Part shown: in pieces, positions 51,362-61,971 of the stretch | How the letters are laid out: each line of letters begins with the position of its first letter | How positions within the stretch are numbered: the first letter of the stretch is position 1 | Source of the DNA: Phenylobacterium koreense | Lineage (GTDB): Bacteria; Pseudomonadota; Alphaproteobacteria; Caulobacterales; Caulobacteraceae | DNA: 64,000 bases | Direction: 5' to 3' | Assembly: GCF_040545335.1 (NCBI RefSeq) | Contig: NZ_JBEPLU010000001.1 | Location: 1,550,001-1,614,000 of the forward strand | The notes under the pieces: model-generated | What the model was told of the DNA's origin: nothing | Seen by the model: the letters and a program-made list of their open reading frames with translations, nothing else | The model's database searches: none | Translations under genes and position numbers: made by a program

Positions 51362-52534
51362 TTGGGCGTCACCCTTGATCTTTCGCGTGGGCCGGCGACC
51401 CCGGTCGTGGCGGCCAAACCGAACCTCTCGGGCCTGACCCGCAAGGCCCTGGCCCAGGCCCTGGTCGACGCGGAAGTCGTGCGTCCGGACAAGGCGAAGA
51501 TGCGCGCCTCCCAGCTCTGGCGCTGGATGCACCATTACGGCGTCACCGACTTCGCCGCCATGACCGACGTGGCCAAGGAAACCCGCGCGGCGCTCGCCGA
51601 GGCCTTCACCCTCGCCCGCCCGGAGGTGGTCGAGCGCCAGGTCTCCAAGGACGGCACCCGCAAGTGGCTGATCCGCATGGCGCCGGGCATTGAGGTCGAA
51701 ACCGTCTACATCCCCGACGTCGGCCGATCGGGCGCGCTCTGCGTCTCCAGCCAGGTCGGCTGCACGCTCAACTGCACCTTCTGCCACACCGGCACCCAGG
51801 CCCTGGTCCGCAACCTGAGCGCCGCCGAGATAGTCGCCCAGGTGCAGGTCGCCCGCGACGACTTGGCCGAATGGCCCTCGCCCAAGGAGGATCGCCGGCT
51901 CTCCAACATCGTCTTCATGGGTATGGGCGAGCCACTCTACAATCTCGACAACGTCGCCGACGCCATCGACATCATCGCCGACGGCGAGGGCATCGCCATT
52001 TCCCGCCGCCGCATCACGGTCTCGACCTCCGGCGTCGTGCCCGAGCTGACGGCCCTGGGAGAGCGCACTCAGGCCATGCTGGCCATCTCCCTGCACGCCA
52101 CCAACGACGACCTGCGCGACGTTCTGGTGCCGCTGAACAAGAAGTACGACGTAGCCACGCTGATGGAAGGCATCCGGAATTATCCGGGCCTTTCCAACAC
52201 CCGCCGCGTCACCTTCGAATACGTGATGCTCAAGGACGTCAACGACAGCCCGGCCGAGGCCAAGGCCCTGGTCAAGCTGCTCAAGGGCATCCCGGCCAAG
52301 ATCAACCTGATCCCGTTCAACCCCTGGCCAGGCACGAACTACGGCTGCTCCGACTGGGCGGCGATCGAGAGCTTCGCGGCCATCCTGAACCGCGCCGGCT
52401 ACGCCTCGCCGATCCGCACGCCGCGGGGCCGCGATATCCTCGCCGCCTGCGGCCAGCTCAAGTCCGAAAGCGAGAAGCTTCGCGCCAGCGCCCGTCGCAA
52501 ACTTGCGTCAGATGCGCCGGAGGCCATTGCCTAG
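51362..52534 (+). CDS. rlmN: 23S rRNA (adenine2503-C2)-methyltransferase RlmN
   Basis: 390 residues, TTG start. Radical-[11 protein letters not shown] (CxxxCxxC), preceded by [12 protein letters not shown], then [28 protein letters not shown] and the second catalytic Cys near [13 protein letters not shown] / [12 protein letters not shown]. Methylates A2503 of 23S rRNA and A37 of some tRNAs. Monocistronic or leading the DUF350 gene 61 bp downstream. Confidence 0.95.
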   Translation: MGVTLDLSRGPATPVVAAKPNLSGLTRKALAQALVDAEVVRPDKAKMRASQLWRWMHHYGVTDFAAMTDVAKETRAALAEAFTLARPEVVERQVSKDGTRKWLIRMAPGIEVETVYIPDVGRSGALCVSSQVGCTLNCTFCHTGTQALVRNLSAAEIVAQVQVARDDLAEWPSPKEDRRLSNIVFMGMGEPLYNLDNVADAIDIIADGEGIAISRRRITVSTSGVVPELTALGERTQAMLAISLHATNDDLRDVLVPLNKKYDVATLMEGIRNYPGLSNTRRVTFEYVMLKDVNDSPAEAKALVKLLKGIPAKINLIPFNPWPGTNYGCSDWAAIESFAAILNRAGYASPIRTPRGRDILAACGQLKSESEKLRASARRKLASDAPEAIA

Positions 52535-52595
52535 GTTTCGCCGGTCCGTGCTAACCATTCGGCCTTAAATCTTACAGTCACGCCGACGGGGTTCC

Positions 52596-53024
52596 ATGCC
52601 GCCGCAACTGCAGTCCCCGGAGATCCAGGCCTTCGCCAACGGCTTTCCGATCGCCCTCATGCATATCGGCGTGACGGTGGCGATCCTGTTCCTGGGCGTC
52701 TTCATCTACATCCTGCTGACGCCTCACCGCGAGATCACCCTGATCCGAGAGGGCAATTCCGCCGCCGCCTTGTCGCTGGGCGGGGTGATGGTCGGGCTCG
52801 CCATCCCGCTCGCCGCCTCTCTCGCCGGATCGACCTCGGCCCTTGAGATCGGCATGTGGGGTGCGGCCTGCGTCGCCCTCCAGCTCCTGGTCTTCCGTCT
52901 GATGGACATGCTGCTGCACGGCCTGCCCCAGCGCATCCAGGAGGGCGAGGTCGCGGCTGCGGCCCTGCTGGTCGGCGCCAAGCTCGCCACGGCGCTGATC
53001 ATCGCCGCAGCCATGGCCGGATGA
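52596..53024 (+). CDS. DUF350 membrane protein
   Basis: 142 residues, four TM helices (about 24-44, 56-76, 82-104 and 118-140). HREITLIREGNSAAALSLGG and VMVGLAIPLAASLAG are characteristic of DUF350/YjfL proteins of unknown function. Four nt upstream of the protease gene, so co-transcribed. Confidence 0.87.
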   Translation: MPPQLQSPEIQAFANGFPIALMHIGVTVAILFLGVFIYILLTPHREITLIREGNSAAALSLGGVMVGLAIPLAASLAGSTSALEIGMWGAACVALQLLVFRLMDMLLHGLPQRIQEGEVAAAALLVGAKLATALIIAAAMAG

Positions 53025-53028
53025 GGCC

Positions 53029-53859
53029 ATGCACTTTCCAAGGCTTCCTGACTGGCTGGTCTATGCGGCGGTGGTGCTGGCCCTGCTGATCGCCGCCATC
53101 GGCCGTCAGGAGCGGGCGGACGCCCCACCGGCGCCCCCGCCTGTGGCCGGCGACGGCCAGCCGCTCGGCCCCGCCTCCCCCTTCGACCCGCAAGTCGTGG
53201 TGGATGTGCCGGGCCAGGCCGAGCCCGGCGTCGGCACCGCCTTTTCCATCTCCGAGACTGGCGTCTGGATCACCGCGCGCCACGTGGTGGACGGCTGCAC
53301 CCAGACCGCCATCCTCGTCGGCGACGGCCGCGGGGTGGAGGCCCATGTGCGGATCGACCCGCGCGGGGAAGCGGCCATTCTCACCACCGAAGGCGGCGCG
53401 CCGCCTCTGCCGCTCGGTCTCAACCTGCCCCTGCATCGAGGCGATCGGGCCTTCCATCCGGGCTTTCCCCAGGGCGAACCGGGCGAAGCGACCTCGCGCC
53501 TGCTGGGTCGCGAAAATCTTGAGGTGCGCGGGCGCGGCGCCCGCACCGAGCCGGTCCTGGTCTGGGCCGAGACCGGCCGCACCGATGGGCTGGAAGGCAC
53601 CCTCGCTGGGCTCTCCGGGTCGCCGGTCCTCGACGGCTCCGGTCGGGTGGTTGGCGTGACCGTGGCCGAGTCCCCGCGGCGCGGCCGAATCTACACCACC
53701 TCACCCGAGACGGTGGTCGCGGCCCTCACCGCCACCCGCCAACATCCGGACAAGTTCGCCCTCGGCGAGCCGATCACCACCGACAATTACGGCCGGGTCG
53801 CCGACACCCTTCGGCGCGACCTGCGCGTCGCCCAGGTCATCTGCCTGCGGACATCCTGA
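53029..53859 (+). CDS. Trypsin-like serine protease domain protein, altered triad
   Basis: 276 residues: N-terminal signal anchor (about 8-26, LVYAAVVLALLIAAIG) and a chymotrypsin-fold domain (about 55-240). His is in WITARHVVDGC and Ser in LAGLSGSPVLD. The position where the catalytic Asp normally stands (D-x-A-x-L) reads GEAAIL, so Asp appears replaced by Glu or lost. Periplasmic membrane-tethered protease or pseudo-protease. No PDZ domain. Stops 20 bp from the convergent HerA-like gene. Confidence 0.83.
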   Translation: MHFPRLPDWLVYAAVVLALLIAAIGRQERADAPPAPPPVAGDGQPLGPASPFDPQVVVDVPGQAEPGVGTAFSISETGVWITARHVVDGCTQTAILVGDGRGVEAHVRIDPRGEAAILTTEGGAPPLPLGLNLPLHRGDRAFHPGFPQGEPGEATSRLLGRENLEVRGRGARTEPVLVWAETGRTDGLEGTLAGLSGSPVLDGSGRVVGVTVAESPRRGRIYTTSPETVVAALTATRQHPDKFALGEPITTDNYGRVADTLRRDLRVAQVICLRTS

Positions 53860-53879
53860 CGCCTGGCGTCGCCCAACTC

Positions 53880-55352
53880 CTACCGCCGCTTCAGCCCGCC
53901 CAGGAGGCCGCGCATCAGCTCGCGGGCGATCGTGGTTCCGGCCGTACGCAACAGCGACTTGGTGAAGGCCTCGCCCATGGACTGGCGGTTGGAGGCGCGC
54001 GGGCGAGGAGCCGCCGGCGCGCGCCCGCGGGGCTCGGCCTCCACCGGTTCCGGCGCCTTGGCCGCGGCGGCCGCCGCGGTGTCGGCCCGCGCCTTGAGCA
54101 TCTCGAAGGCGCTGTCGCGGTCCTTCACGGTGTCATACAGCCCCTTCACTGGGCTTTGCGCCATCAGCGCCGCCCGCTCGGCTGGGGTGATCGGCCCGAG
54201 ACGCGAAACCGGCGGCCGGATCAGGGTCTTCTGCACGACGGTCGGCGCGCCCTTTTCGTCCAGCACGCTGACCAGCGCCTCGCCGACCCCCAGATGCTGG
54301 ATCGCGTCGGCGGTGTCGAACGCGGGGTTCGTGCGGAAGGAGTTCGAGGCGGCCTTCAGCCCCTTCTGCTCGGTCGGCGTATAGGCCCGCAGGGCGTGCT
54401 GAATCCGGTTGCCGAGCTGACCCAGCACTTCCTCGGGGATGTCCGCCGGGTTCTGGGTGACGAAATAGACCCCGACCCCCTTGGAGCGGATCAGCCGCAC
54501 TACCTGCTCGACCTTTTCCAGCAGCGGCTTGGGCGCGTCGCGGAATAGCAGGTGCGCTTCGTCGAAGAAGAAGGCCAGGCGCGGCTTTTCCGGATCGCCC
54601 ACCTCCGGCAGCTCCTCGAAGAGCTCGCTCATCAGCCACAGGAGGAAAGTCGCGTAGAGCCGCGGGCTGGCGATCAGCTTGTCGGCGGCCAAAATGTTCA
54701 CATAGCCGCGCCCCGAGCCGTCGGTGCGCATGAGGTCCGAAAGCTGCAGGGCCGGTTCGCCGAACAGGCCCGCCCCGCCCTGGTCTTCGAGCACCAGCAG
54801 CTTGCGCTGGATGGTCGCCACGGTGGAGGCCGAGACGTTGCCGTATTTGGCGCCCAGCTCCTTCGCGTTCTCGGCCGCGAAGCTCAACGCCGCCTGCAGG
54901 TCCTTCAGATCCAGCAGCAGCAGGCCCTCGTCGTCGGCGGCGCGGAACACCACTGTCAGCACGCCCTCCTGCACGTCGTTCAATTCGAGCATGCGGGAGA
55001 TGAGCAGCGGGCCCATCTCCGAGACGGTGGCCCGGATCGGATGGCCCTGCTCTCCGAACAGGTCCCAGAATACGGTCGGCGCCGCCCGTGGATCGAGGGT
55101 CAGGTCCATCAGCTTGGCCCGTTCCTCGAACTTGGCGTTCGGGGCTCCAGGGGCGGCGATCCCGCAGAGGTCGCCCTTCACGTCGGCGGCGAACACCGGC
55201 ACCCCGGCGTCGGACAGGCCCTGGGCCAGCACCTGCAGGGTGACGGTCTTGCCCGTGCCGGTCGCGCCCGCCACCAGGCCGTGCCGATTGGCCCGGTCGA
55301 GCCGCAGAAGCTCAAGGTGGTCCGAAAAACCGATCAGCACGCCATCCGACAT
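53880..55352 (-). CDS. HerA-like ATPase (DUF853 family)
   Basis: 490 residues from ATG 55352 ([12 protein letters not shown]), with GCGGAG upstream; the frame opens further upstream without support. Walker [12 protein letters not shown], Walker [33 protein letters not shown] and [20 protein letters not shown] are typical of the COG0433/DUF853 HerA-like family. An FtsK/HerA-type NTPase; specific function unknown. Ala/Pro-rich C-tail. Confidence 0.88.
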   Translation of the reverse strand: MSDGVLIGFSDHLELLRLDRANRHGLVAGATGTGKTVTLQVLAQGLSDAGVPVFAADVKGDLCGIAAPGAPNAKFEERAKLMDLTLDPRAAPTVFWDLFGEQGHPIRATVSEMGPLLISRMLELNDVQEGVLTVVFRAADDEGLLLLDLKDLQAALSFAAENAKELGAKYGNVSASTVATIQRKLLVLEDQGGAGLFGEPALQLSDLMRTDGSGRGYVNILAADKLIASPRLYATFLLWLMSELFEELPEVGDPEKPRLAFFFDEAHLLFRDAPKPLLEKVEQVVRLIRSKGVGVYFVTQNPADIPEEVLGQLGNRIQHALRAYTPTEQKGLKAASNSFRTNPAFDTADAIQHLGVGEALVSVLDEKGAPTVVQKTLIRPPVSRLGPITPAERAALMAQSPVKGLYDTVKDRDSAFEMLKARADTAAAAAAKAPEPVEAEPRGRAPAAPRPRASNRQSMGEAFTKSLLRTAGTTIARELMRGLLGGLKRR

Positions 55353-55598
55353 GGTCCGCTCCGCAAACAGGATCCTGGCGCCGAAGCTAACCGGACGCCG
55401 GTCCAGCTTCCACCGATCTTCCTCGGCTGGAAACCTGTTGCCGAATTTTGTTCGGAATAGGTGAGGCTTGGCCGCAGTTACGCGTCTTGACGGCATGGAC
55501 CCTCCCCATCTTGCGAAAACCAGGGTAGGACGTGTCCAAATTGACGCAGCAGGCCCCGGGACCGACAGTTCTAGGGATCCGCTGCAGCAAAAGAATCC

Positions 55599-56735
55599 AT
55601 GCCCGCTCCAAACCTCGAGTCACACACTGTCCGCGTCTCGCTGGTCGCCCTCGCGGTGATCGCGACAGGCGCCGCCCTTTACTGGTTGCGAGGCATTCTG
55701 ACGCCGCTGGCCCTGGCGGTGTTCCTGGCGGTGATGATCGACGGCTTCGCCCGCGTCCTGAAGGCGAAGCTGCCTTTTCTGGGCCCGAAGACCGCGCTGG
55801 CGGCGGCGATCGTGCTGCTCCTGCTGCTATTCGGAATCTCGGTGCTGGTGATCGCCGACAACGCCAGCGCCTTCATCAGCCAGATCAGCGCCTACACTCC
55901 CAAGCTCAACAACCTGATCGCCCAGATCGCCGGTTTGCTGGGGGTCGAGGTGCCGCCGACGATCAACGAACTGGTCGCCCAACTGAACCCCAGCGCCTAT
56001 CTGGCGAGCTTCGCCCGCGGGCTGCAGGGCTTCGCCTCGGACGCGTTCTTCGTCCTAATCTATCTCGGCTTCATCATCGCCTCGCGTCGGGGCTTCCAGC
56101 GCAAGGTGGTCGGGCTCTTCCCCCACCACGCCGAACGCAACGAGGCCATGCAGGCCTTCCGCCGAATCCGCGACGGGGTCGAGCGCTATCTGTGGGTTCA
56201 GACCGTCACCGGCCTGATGATCGCCATCGGTTCCTGGATCGCGATGTTCGCGGTCGGCCTGGACAACGCGGTCTTCTGGGCCTTCCTGATTTTCATCGCC
56301 TCCTACATCCCGGTGATCGGCGGGGCGATCGGCATCCTGGCGCCGCCGGTCTTCGCCCTGATCCAGTTCGAAAGCTTCTGGCCGGCGATCGTCCTGTTGG
56401 CGGTGCTGCAGTCGATCCAGTTCGTGGTCGGCAACATCGTCCTGCCGCGCATGCAGGGCGACAGCCTGAACATGGACCCGATCGTCGTCCTCTTGAGCCT
56501 GGCCTTGTGGGGACTCATCTGGGGGATGACCGGGATGTTCCTCTCCACGCCCCTCACCGTCATGGCCATGGTCATACTGGCCCAGTTCGACGGCACCCGC
56601 TGGCTTGCGGTGCTGCTGTCCTCCGACGGCGAGCCGGACAAGCTGCGCGACCGCGCCGCCGCCGGCGCGCCTCACGAACCCCCGACGCCAGAACGGCGTT
56701 CCCGCCCGTCACGCAAGCGTGAAAACAAAAGCTGA
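55599..56735 (+). CDS. AI-2E family transporter-like permease
   Basis: 378 residues. Eight TM helices, the family's paired N-terminal helices ([20 protein letters not shown]), a long soluble loop (about 90-145), and the conserved [19 protein letters not shown] and [17 protein letters not shown]. Members include TqsA-like exporters and cation transporters; substrate unknown. Charged C-tail. Confidence 0.9.
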   Translation: MPAPNLESHTVRVSLVALAVIATGAALYWLRGILTPLALAVFLAVMIDGFARVLKAKLPFLGPKTALAAAIVLLLLLFGISVLVIADNASAFISQISAYTPKLNNLIAQIAGLLGVEVPPTINELVAQLNPSAYLASFARGLQGFASDAFFVLIYLGFIIASRRGFQRKVVGLFPHHAERNEAMQAFRRIRDGVERYLWVQTVTGLMIAIGSWIAMFAVGLDNAVFWAFLIFIASYIPVIGGAIGILAPPVFALIQFESFWPAIVLLAVLQSIQFVVGNIVLPRMQGDSLNMDPIVVLLSLALWGLIWGMTGMFLSTPLTVMAMVILAQFDGTRWLAVLLSSDGEPDKLRDRAAAGAPHEPPTPERRSRPSRKRENKS

Positions 56736-56874
56736 AAACCAAGGCCTTCAACTTGTTCGCTTCCTCCCTATCTAAGGACCGTTCGGGTCCCCCCCGAAAC
56801 ATTGGCGGCTCAGGCGTCAGCCCCCGCCGCTGCGAGCCCCAAGCGCTCTGCCTTCCCCCCCAGGGCGGAGCGAC

Positions 56875-56904
56875 GCGCCGCCGGACTCTCTCCTCCGGCG
56901 GCGC
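56875..56904 (+). promoter_or_regulatory. Leader hairpin upstream of glutamate dehydrogenase
   Basis: Perfect 11-bp stem GCGCCGCCGGA / TCCGGCGGCGC with an 8-nt pyrimidine loop, ending 21 bp before the ATG, in a 190-bp leader rich in C-runs. May influence translation or be an attenuator; no known riboswitch class recognised. Confidence 0.4.
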
Positions 56905-56925
56905 TCTCGCAGGGGGGGTGTTCCA

Positions 56926-59900
56926 ATGAGCAAGCGACCCAAGCTGACCACGGCCCAGCGCGGCTTGGTCACCGCCTTTATGGCGCTCGCAGGCGAGACG
57001 CCCGCGGCCCACGACTTCGTCTCCCAGGCCGCCTGGGACGTAGCTCCCGACGAGCTTCCCGAGATCAGCGCCAAGGCCCTGGCGGCTGTCCTCGCCGACT
57101 TCTGGGCCTGGACCGAGACGCGCAAGGGCGCCGAGCCGGTGATCCGCCTCGCGCCGGTCGACGGCGCCGCCAATCTCGAGCGTCTCGAAATCCTGCAGGA
57201 CGATGCGCCGTTTCTGGTCGACAGCGTGATGGGCGAAATCGCCGAGCAGGGCCTCTCCGTCCGCGCCTTGTTCCACCCGGTCGTCGAGGTGGCCCGGGAC
57301 GCCAGGGGCGCCCGCCGGGCCGACGGCGACACCCGCCGCGAGTCCATGATCCAGGTGATCCTGGAGCGGGTGGGCTCCGACCGCGAGGACACCCTGATCG
57401 CCGGTCTCAAGATCGCCCTCGCCGACGTCCGGGCCGCGGTCGACGACTTCCCCGCCATGCTGGCCCTGATGGCTCGGACCATCGACGAACTCGAATCCGC
57501 CCCCGCAACCCCCGGCCGCGAAGAGGAGCTCGAATTCCTCCGCTGGCTGCGCGACGAGCACTTCGTCTATCTTGGCGCCCGGGTCTACGAGTACCCCCGC
57601 CTCAAGGACGGCGGCTACGCCAAGGAAGAACCGCTCTACCAGCCGCAGGACGGTCTCGGCGTGCTGCGTGATCCGGCCCGCACCGTGCTGCGCCGTTCCT
57701 CCGAGCCGGCCCTGCTGACCGCCCAGGTCGCCGCCAACATAGCCGCCGACCCGGTCACCGTGGCCAAGTCGAACCTGCGCTCGAAGGTCCATCGTCGCGG
57801 CTACATGGACTATGTCGGGGTCAAGCGTTACGGCGCCGACGGCAAGCCCTCCGGCGAAGTCCGCTTCGTCGGCCTCTTCACCTCCGAAGCCTATGACGAG
57901 CCCGCCCACGGCGTGCCGCTTATCCGCGCCAAGGTCGCCCGGGTCCTCGACCGCGCCGGCAAGGCCCCCAGCGCCCACAACGAAAAGCGCCTGCGCAACA
58001 TCCTGGAGACCTATCCCCGGGACGAGCTTTTCCAGGCTTCGGAAGACGACCTGCTGGCCGCCTCGCTCGGCATCCTGCACCTCTACGACCGGCCGCGCGT
58101 GCGGCTGTTCGAGCGGCGCGACCCCTTCGACCGGTTCGCCTCGGTCCTGCTGTTCGTTCCCCGCGACCGCTACGATTCCGACCTGCGCGTCCGCGCCGGC
58201 GAAATGTTGGCCGAAGCCTATGAGGGCCACGTCTCCGCCTACTACCCTGCCTTCCCGGACAGCGCGCTCGCCCGGGTGCACTTCATCATCGGCGTCCAGC
58301 CGGGCCACCATGCCGAGCCGAACCTGAAAGAGCTCGAAGCCCGGATCGCCGCAGCCTCCCGCACCTGGGCCGACCGCTTCGCCGCCGCCGTCCGGGCCTC
58401 GGGCCGGGCCAGCGCCGAGGTCGCCGACATGGTCGGCCGCTACGGCGAGGCCTTCACCGCCGGCTATCGCGAACGCTACGACGCCGTCGAGGCTCTGGCC
58501 GACATCGCCATCATCGAGAGCCTGACCCCTGACGAGCCGGTCCGCATCCGCGCCTTCCGCCGCGCCGCCGACTCCAGGACCCAGCTCCGCTTCAAGCTCT
58601 ATCGCCCGGGGTCCCCGGCCCCCCTCGCCGACGTGCTGCCGATCCTGGAGAACATGGGCCTCAAGGCCATGGTCGAGAACGGCCATCCGGTCATGCCGGC
58701 CGGCGGCCGGCGCGTGTGGGTCCACGAGTTCGAGCTCGACGACCCGAACGGTGAGCATCTCGTCTTCGAGGACGTGAAGACGGCCTTCGAGGACGCCTTC
58801 ACCGCCGTCTGGGCCGGCGCCACCGAGAACGACGGCTTCAACCGCATGGTGCTGGAGCTCTCGATCTCCTGGCGCGAGGCCGCCCTGATCCGCGCCCTGG
58901 CCCGTTACCGCCAGCAGTCGGGGCTCGATCCCAGCCAGCGGGTGCAGGAAACCGCCCTTTCCAACTATCCGGACGTGGCGCGCCTGATCCTCGACCTCTT
59001 CCGCGCCAAGTTCGATCCGGCCGCCGGAGGAGACCTCGCCCAGCGCGCCGACAAGGCCGCGGCGCTGATGGACGAAATCATCCAGGCCCTGCAGCATGTG
59101 GACAGCCTGGACGACGACCGGGTGCTGCGCCGCCTGGCCCAACTTGTCGGCGCCATCAAGCGCACCAACTACTACCAGCGCGGCGAGGACGGCCGCCCCA
59201 AGCCCTATATCAGCTTCAAGGTCGCCTCCGGCGAGCTGGCCGATCTGCCGCTCCCCAAGCCCTATCGCGAGATCTTCGTCTGGGCGACGCACATCGAGGG
59301 GATCCACCTGCGCTTCGGCCCTGTCGCCCGCGGCGGCCTGCGCTGGTCCGATCGCCGCGACGACTTCCGCACCGAGGTGCTCGGCCTGGTGAAGGCCCAG
59401 CAGACCAAGAATGCGGTTATCGTCCCAGTCGGCTCCAAGGGCGGCTTCTATCCCAAGCAGCTTCCGAAGGGCGCAGCGCCGGACGTCGCCCGCGCCGAGG
59501 CGATCCGCGCCTATACGACCTTTCTCCAGGGTTTGCTGGACGTCACCGACAACCTCGACCCCGAAGGCAAGGTCGTCCATCCGCAGGACGTGATCATCCA
59601 TGACGGCGACGATCCCTATCTGGTCGTCGCGGCCGACAAGGGCACCGCCACCTTCTCCGACATCGCCAACGACGTGGCAGAATCCTACGGCTTCTGGCTG
59701 GGCGACGCCTTCGCCTCCGGCGGCTCGGCTGGCTACGACCACAAGGAGATGGGCATCACCGCCCGGGGCGCCTGGGAAGCGGTCAAGCGCCACTTCCGCG
59801 AGCTGGGCAAGGACATCCAGTCCGAACCCTTCACCGTGGTCGGCGTGGGCGACATGTCGGGCGACGTCTTCGGCAACGGCATGCTGCTGTCGCAGCAGAC

Positions 59901-61758
59901 CCGCCTGCTGGCCGCCTTCGACCATAGGCACATCTTCCTCGACCCGAACCCCGACGCCGCCCGCGCCTTCGCCGAGCGCCATCGGATGTTCGAACTGCCG
60001 CGCTCCTCGTGGGACGACTATGACCGCAAGGCCATCTCCAAGGGCGGCGGCGTCTTCTCCCGCGCCCTGAAGTCGATCCCGCTCAGCCGCGAGGTCAAGG
60101 CGATGCTGGGCGTCGAGGCCGACAGCCTCTCCCCGGCCGAGCTGATGACCGCCATCCTCAAGGCGCCGGCCGAGCTGCTCTATCTCGGCGGCATCGGCAC
60201 CTATGTGAAGGGTCAGCGCGAAAACCATACGGATGTCGGCGACAAGGCCAACGACTCCGTGCGCATCAACGGCGCCGACCTGCGGGTCAAGGTGGTCGGC
60301 GAAGGCGCCAATCTCGGCCTTACCCAGGCCGGCCGCATCGAGTTCGCCCTGGCCGGCGGGCGGGTGGAGACGGACGCCATCGACAACTCCGCCGGCGTCG
60401 ACTCCTCCGACCACGAGGTGAACATCAAGATCCTCACCGGCATGCTGGAACGCACCGGCGTGCTCGATCGGACCAGGCGCGACAAGCTGCTGAAGTCGAT
60501 GACCGAAGATGTGGCCACCCACGTCCTGGCCCACAACTACGATCAGACCCTGGCCCTCTCGCTGATGGACCTGGATGCGGCCGGCGAGCTTGAGCCGCAC
60601 GCTCGCTACATGGCTCATCTGGAAAGCCGAGGGCAGCTCGACCGCGCGGTCGAGGGTCTGCCCGACGCCAATGCCCTGGCCGAACGCGGCCAGGCCGGCA
60701 AGGGCCTGACCCGTCCGGAAGAGGCTGTGCTCCTGGCCTATGGCAAGCTGGAGCTGAAAGGCGACATGGCCCACAGCCCCGTCGCCGATGACCCTTACTT
60801 CGAAGACCTGCTGGAGGGCTACTTCCCCAAGCCCCTGCGCAAGTACGACGAGGCCCTGCGCCGTCACCGCCTGCGGCGCGACATCATCGCCACCGTGGTC
60901 GCCAATGACGCCATCAACCGCTGCGGGCCCTCTTTCCCGACCCGGCTGATGGCCGCCGCCTCCTGTGACGTCACCGCCTTCGTCACCGCCTATGAAGCGG
61001 CCAAGGCGGTGCTCGGTCTCGTTCCCCTGTGGGATCAGGTCTCGGCGCTGGACGGCAAGGCGCCCGCCGCCGGCCAGATGGCGCTTTATCGGCGCCTAGC
61101 CTACACCCTGCGCGGCGAGACCTTCTGGCTCGCCCGCCGGGCGGCGCGTGGCGGCCAGGGCGTCGAGGCGTTGGTCAAGCGTTATGGCCCCGGCGCAGCC
61201 ACGCTCAAGAAGCTGATCCCGGACATCCTCTCCCCAGTGGAGCGACAGGCCCTGGAAGCCCAGGTCAGCCGCCTGACCACCGCCGGCGCGCCGGAGGCTC
61301 TGGCTCGCCAGGTCGCCAACCTGCAGCCGCTGACGGTGGCCGTGGACCTGGTCGATCTGGCGGACGCCTCGGCCTGGCCGCTGGCCGACGCCGCGCGCCT
61401 CTACCAGCAGGTCGGCCGGACCTTCGCCTTCGACCGCCTCCGCGCGGCCGCCGGCGGCTTCACCGCCGGAGACTCCTTCGAGCGCACCGCCGTCCGTCGG
61501 CTGATCGAGGACCTGCTCGCCGAGCAAGCCTCCGTCACCCGCGGCGTCATGACGCTCGCCGACGGCCGCGAAGCCGGCAAGACCGAGGAAGTCGCCCTGG
61601 CCGCCATCGATTCCTGGGCGGCCCGGCGCCGGGACGTCGCCGACGCCGCACGCAAGGCCGTGGAGGAGATCGAAGCGGCTGGCGGCGCCTGGTCCTTCGC
61701 CAAGCTCACCATCGCCAACGCCGCCCTGCGCGAACTGGCGAACGTCGAGGCGAAGTAG
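56926..61758 (+). CDS. gdhB: NAD-dependent glutamate dehydrogenase (GDH-180 type)
   Basis: 1610 residues, ATG after AGGGGGGG. Long N-terminal regulatory region with ACT-like parts (for example LEILQDDAPFLVDSVMGEIA), then the catalytic domain (about 750-1250) with GGLRWSDRRDDFRTEVLGLV, KAQQTKNAVIVPVGSKGGFY, ASGGSAGYDHKEMGITARGA and VGVGDMSGDVFGNGML. Matches the 160-180-kDa NAD-GDH of Caulobacter and Streptomyces, which oxidises glutamate to 2-oxoglutarate; in Caulobacter, GdhZ also affects FtsZ. A terminator follows. Confidence 0.96.
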   Translation: MSKRPKLTTAQRGLVTAFMALAGETPAAHDFVSQAAWDVAPDELPEISAKALAAVLADFWAWTETRKGAEPVIRLAPVDGAANLERLEILQDDAPFLVDSVMGEIAEQGLSVRALFHPVVEVARDARGARRADGDTRRESMIQVILERVGSDREDTLIAGLKIALADVRAAVDDFPAMLALMARTIDELESAPATPGREEELEFLRWLRDEHFVYLGARVYEYPRLKDGGYAKEEPLYQPQDGLGVLRDPARTVLRRSSEPALLTAQVAANIAADPVTVAKSNLRSKVHRRGYMDYVGVKRYGADGKPSGEVRFVGLFTSEAYDEPAHGVPLIRAKVARVLDRAGKAPSAHNEKRLRNILETYPRDELFQASEDDLLAASLGILHLYDRPRVRLFERRDPFDRFASVLLFVPRDRYDSDLRVRAGEMLAEAYEGHVSAYYPAFPDSALARVHFIIGVQPGHHAEPNLKELEARIAAASRTWADRFAAAVRASGRASAEVADMVGRYGEAFTAGYRERYDAVEALADIAIIESLTPDEPVRIRAFRRAADSRTQLRFKLYRPGSPAPLADVLPILENMGLKAMVENGHPVMPAGGRRVWVHEFELDDPNGEHLVFEDVKTAFEDAFTAVWAGATENDGFNRMVLELSISWREAALIRALARYRQQSGLDPSQRVQETALSNYPDVARLILDLFRAKFDPAAGGDLAQRADKAAALMDEIIQALQHVDSLDDDRVLRRLAQLVGAIKRTNYYQRGEDGRPKPYISFKVASGELADLPLPKPYREIFVWATHIEGIHLRFGPVARGGLRWSDRRDDFRTEVLGLVKAQQTKNAVIVPVGSKGGFYPKQLPKGAAPDVARAEAIRAYTTFLQGLLDVTDNLDPEGKVVHPQDVIIHDGDDPYLVVAADKGTATFSDIANDVAESYGFWLGDAFASGGSAGYDHKEMGITARGAWEAVKRHFRELGKDIQSEPFTVVGVGDMSGDVFGNGMLLSQQTRLLAAFDHRHIFLDPNPDAARAFAERHRMFELPRSSWDDYDRKAISKGGGVFSRALKSIPLSREVKAMLGVEADSLSPAELMTAILKAPAELLYLGGIGTYVKGQRENHTDVGDKANDSVRINGADLRVKVVGEGANLGLTQAGRIEFALAGGRVETDAIDNSAGVDSSDHEVNIKILTGMLERTGVLDRTRRDKLLKSMTEDVATHVLAHNYDQTLALSLMDLDAAGELEPHARYMAHLESRGQLDRAVEGLPDANALAERGQAGKGLTRPEEAVLLAYGKLELKGDMAHSPVADDPYFEDLLEGYFPKPLRKYDEALRRHRLRRDIIATVVANDAINRCGPSFPTRLMAAASCDVTAFVTAYEAAKAVLGLVPLWDQVSALDGKAPAAGQMALYRRLAYTLRGETFWLARRAARGGQGVEALVKRYGPGAATLKKLIPDILSPVERQALEAQVSRLTTAGAPEALARQVANLQPLTVAVDLVDLADASAWPLADAARLYQQVGRTFAFDRLRAAAGGFTAGDSFERTAVRRLIEDLLAEQASVTRGVMTLADGREAGKTEEVALAAIDSWAARRRDVADAARKAVEEIEAAGGAWSFAKLTIANAALRELANVEAK

Positions 61759-61763
61759 AACGA

Positions 61764-61795
61764 AGAAGCCCCGGCGCAGCCGCGCCGGGGCTTCT
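61764..61795 (+). terminator. Terminator after glutamate dehydrogenase
   Basis: 14-bp stem AGAAGCCCCGGCGC / GCGCCGGGGCTTCT with AGCC loop, 6 bp after the stop. T-run is short, but the stem is very stable. Confidence 0.78.
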
Positions 61796-61803
61796 AGGTC
61801 CCA

Positions 61804-61940
61804 GTGTCATCCCGGTTTCGGCCATTGGCCGAAGACCGGGACCCATACACACCAGATCCCTCAGGACCGACCAGACGGCGCCGTCTTCGTCGCCGCAGCG
61901 CATATGGGTCCCGGTCTTGCTTCACAAACCGGGATGACAC
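61804..61940. repeat. Nested palindromic intergenic repeat
   Basis: A 137-bp unit of nested inverted repeats: outer GTGTCATCCCGGTTT (61804-61818) with its complement at 61926-61940; inner GACCGGGACCCATA (61834-61847) with its complement at 61903-61916; and a small CGGCCA-TT-... hairpin at 61819-61831. Looks like a REP/MITE-type repeat of the TCATCCCGG kind common in Caulobacterales intergenic regions. Sits between the convergent gdh and purH genes. Confidence 0.8.
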
Positions 61941-61971
61941 CCTCTTTCGAGCAGAGCCCTTCCCGTCAGTC

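Noticed and set aside
56736..56925. Glycine or other known riboswitch before the glutamate dehydrogenase gene
   Set aside because: None of the conserved core words of known classes can be found; only a simple hairpin is supported.
56572..60867. A 1,431-codon open frame antisense to the glutamate dehydrogenase gene
   Set aside because: Composition is Gly/Val/Asp/His-rich without domains, and it is the mirror of a well-supported 1,610-codon gene. Long antisense frames are expected in high-GC DNA with G/C third positions.
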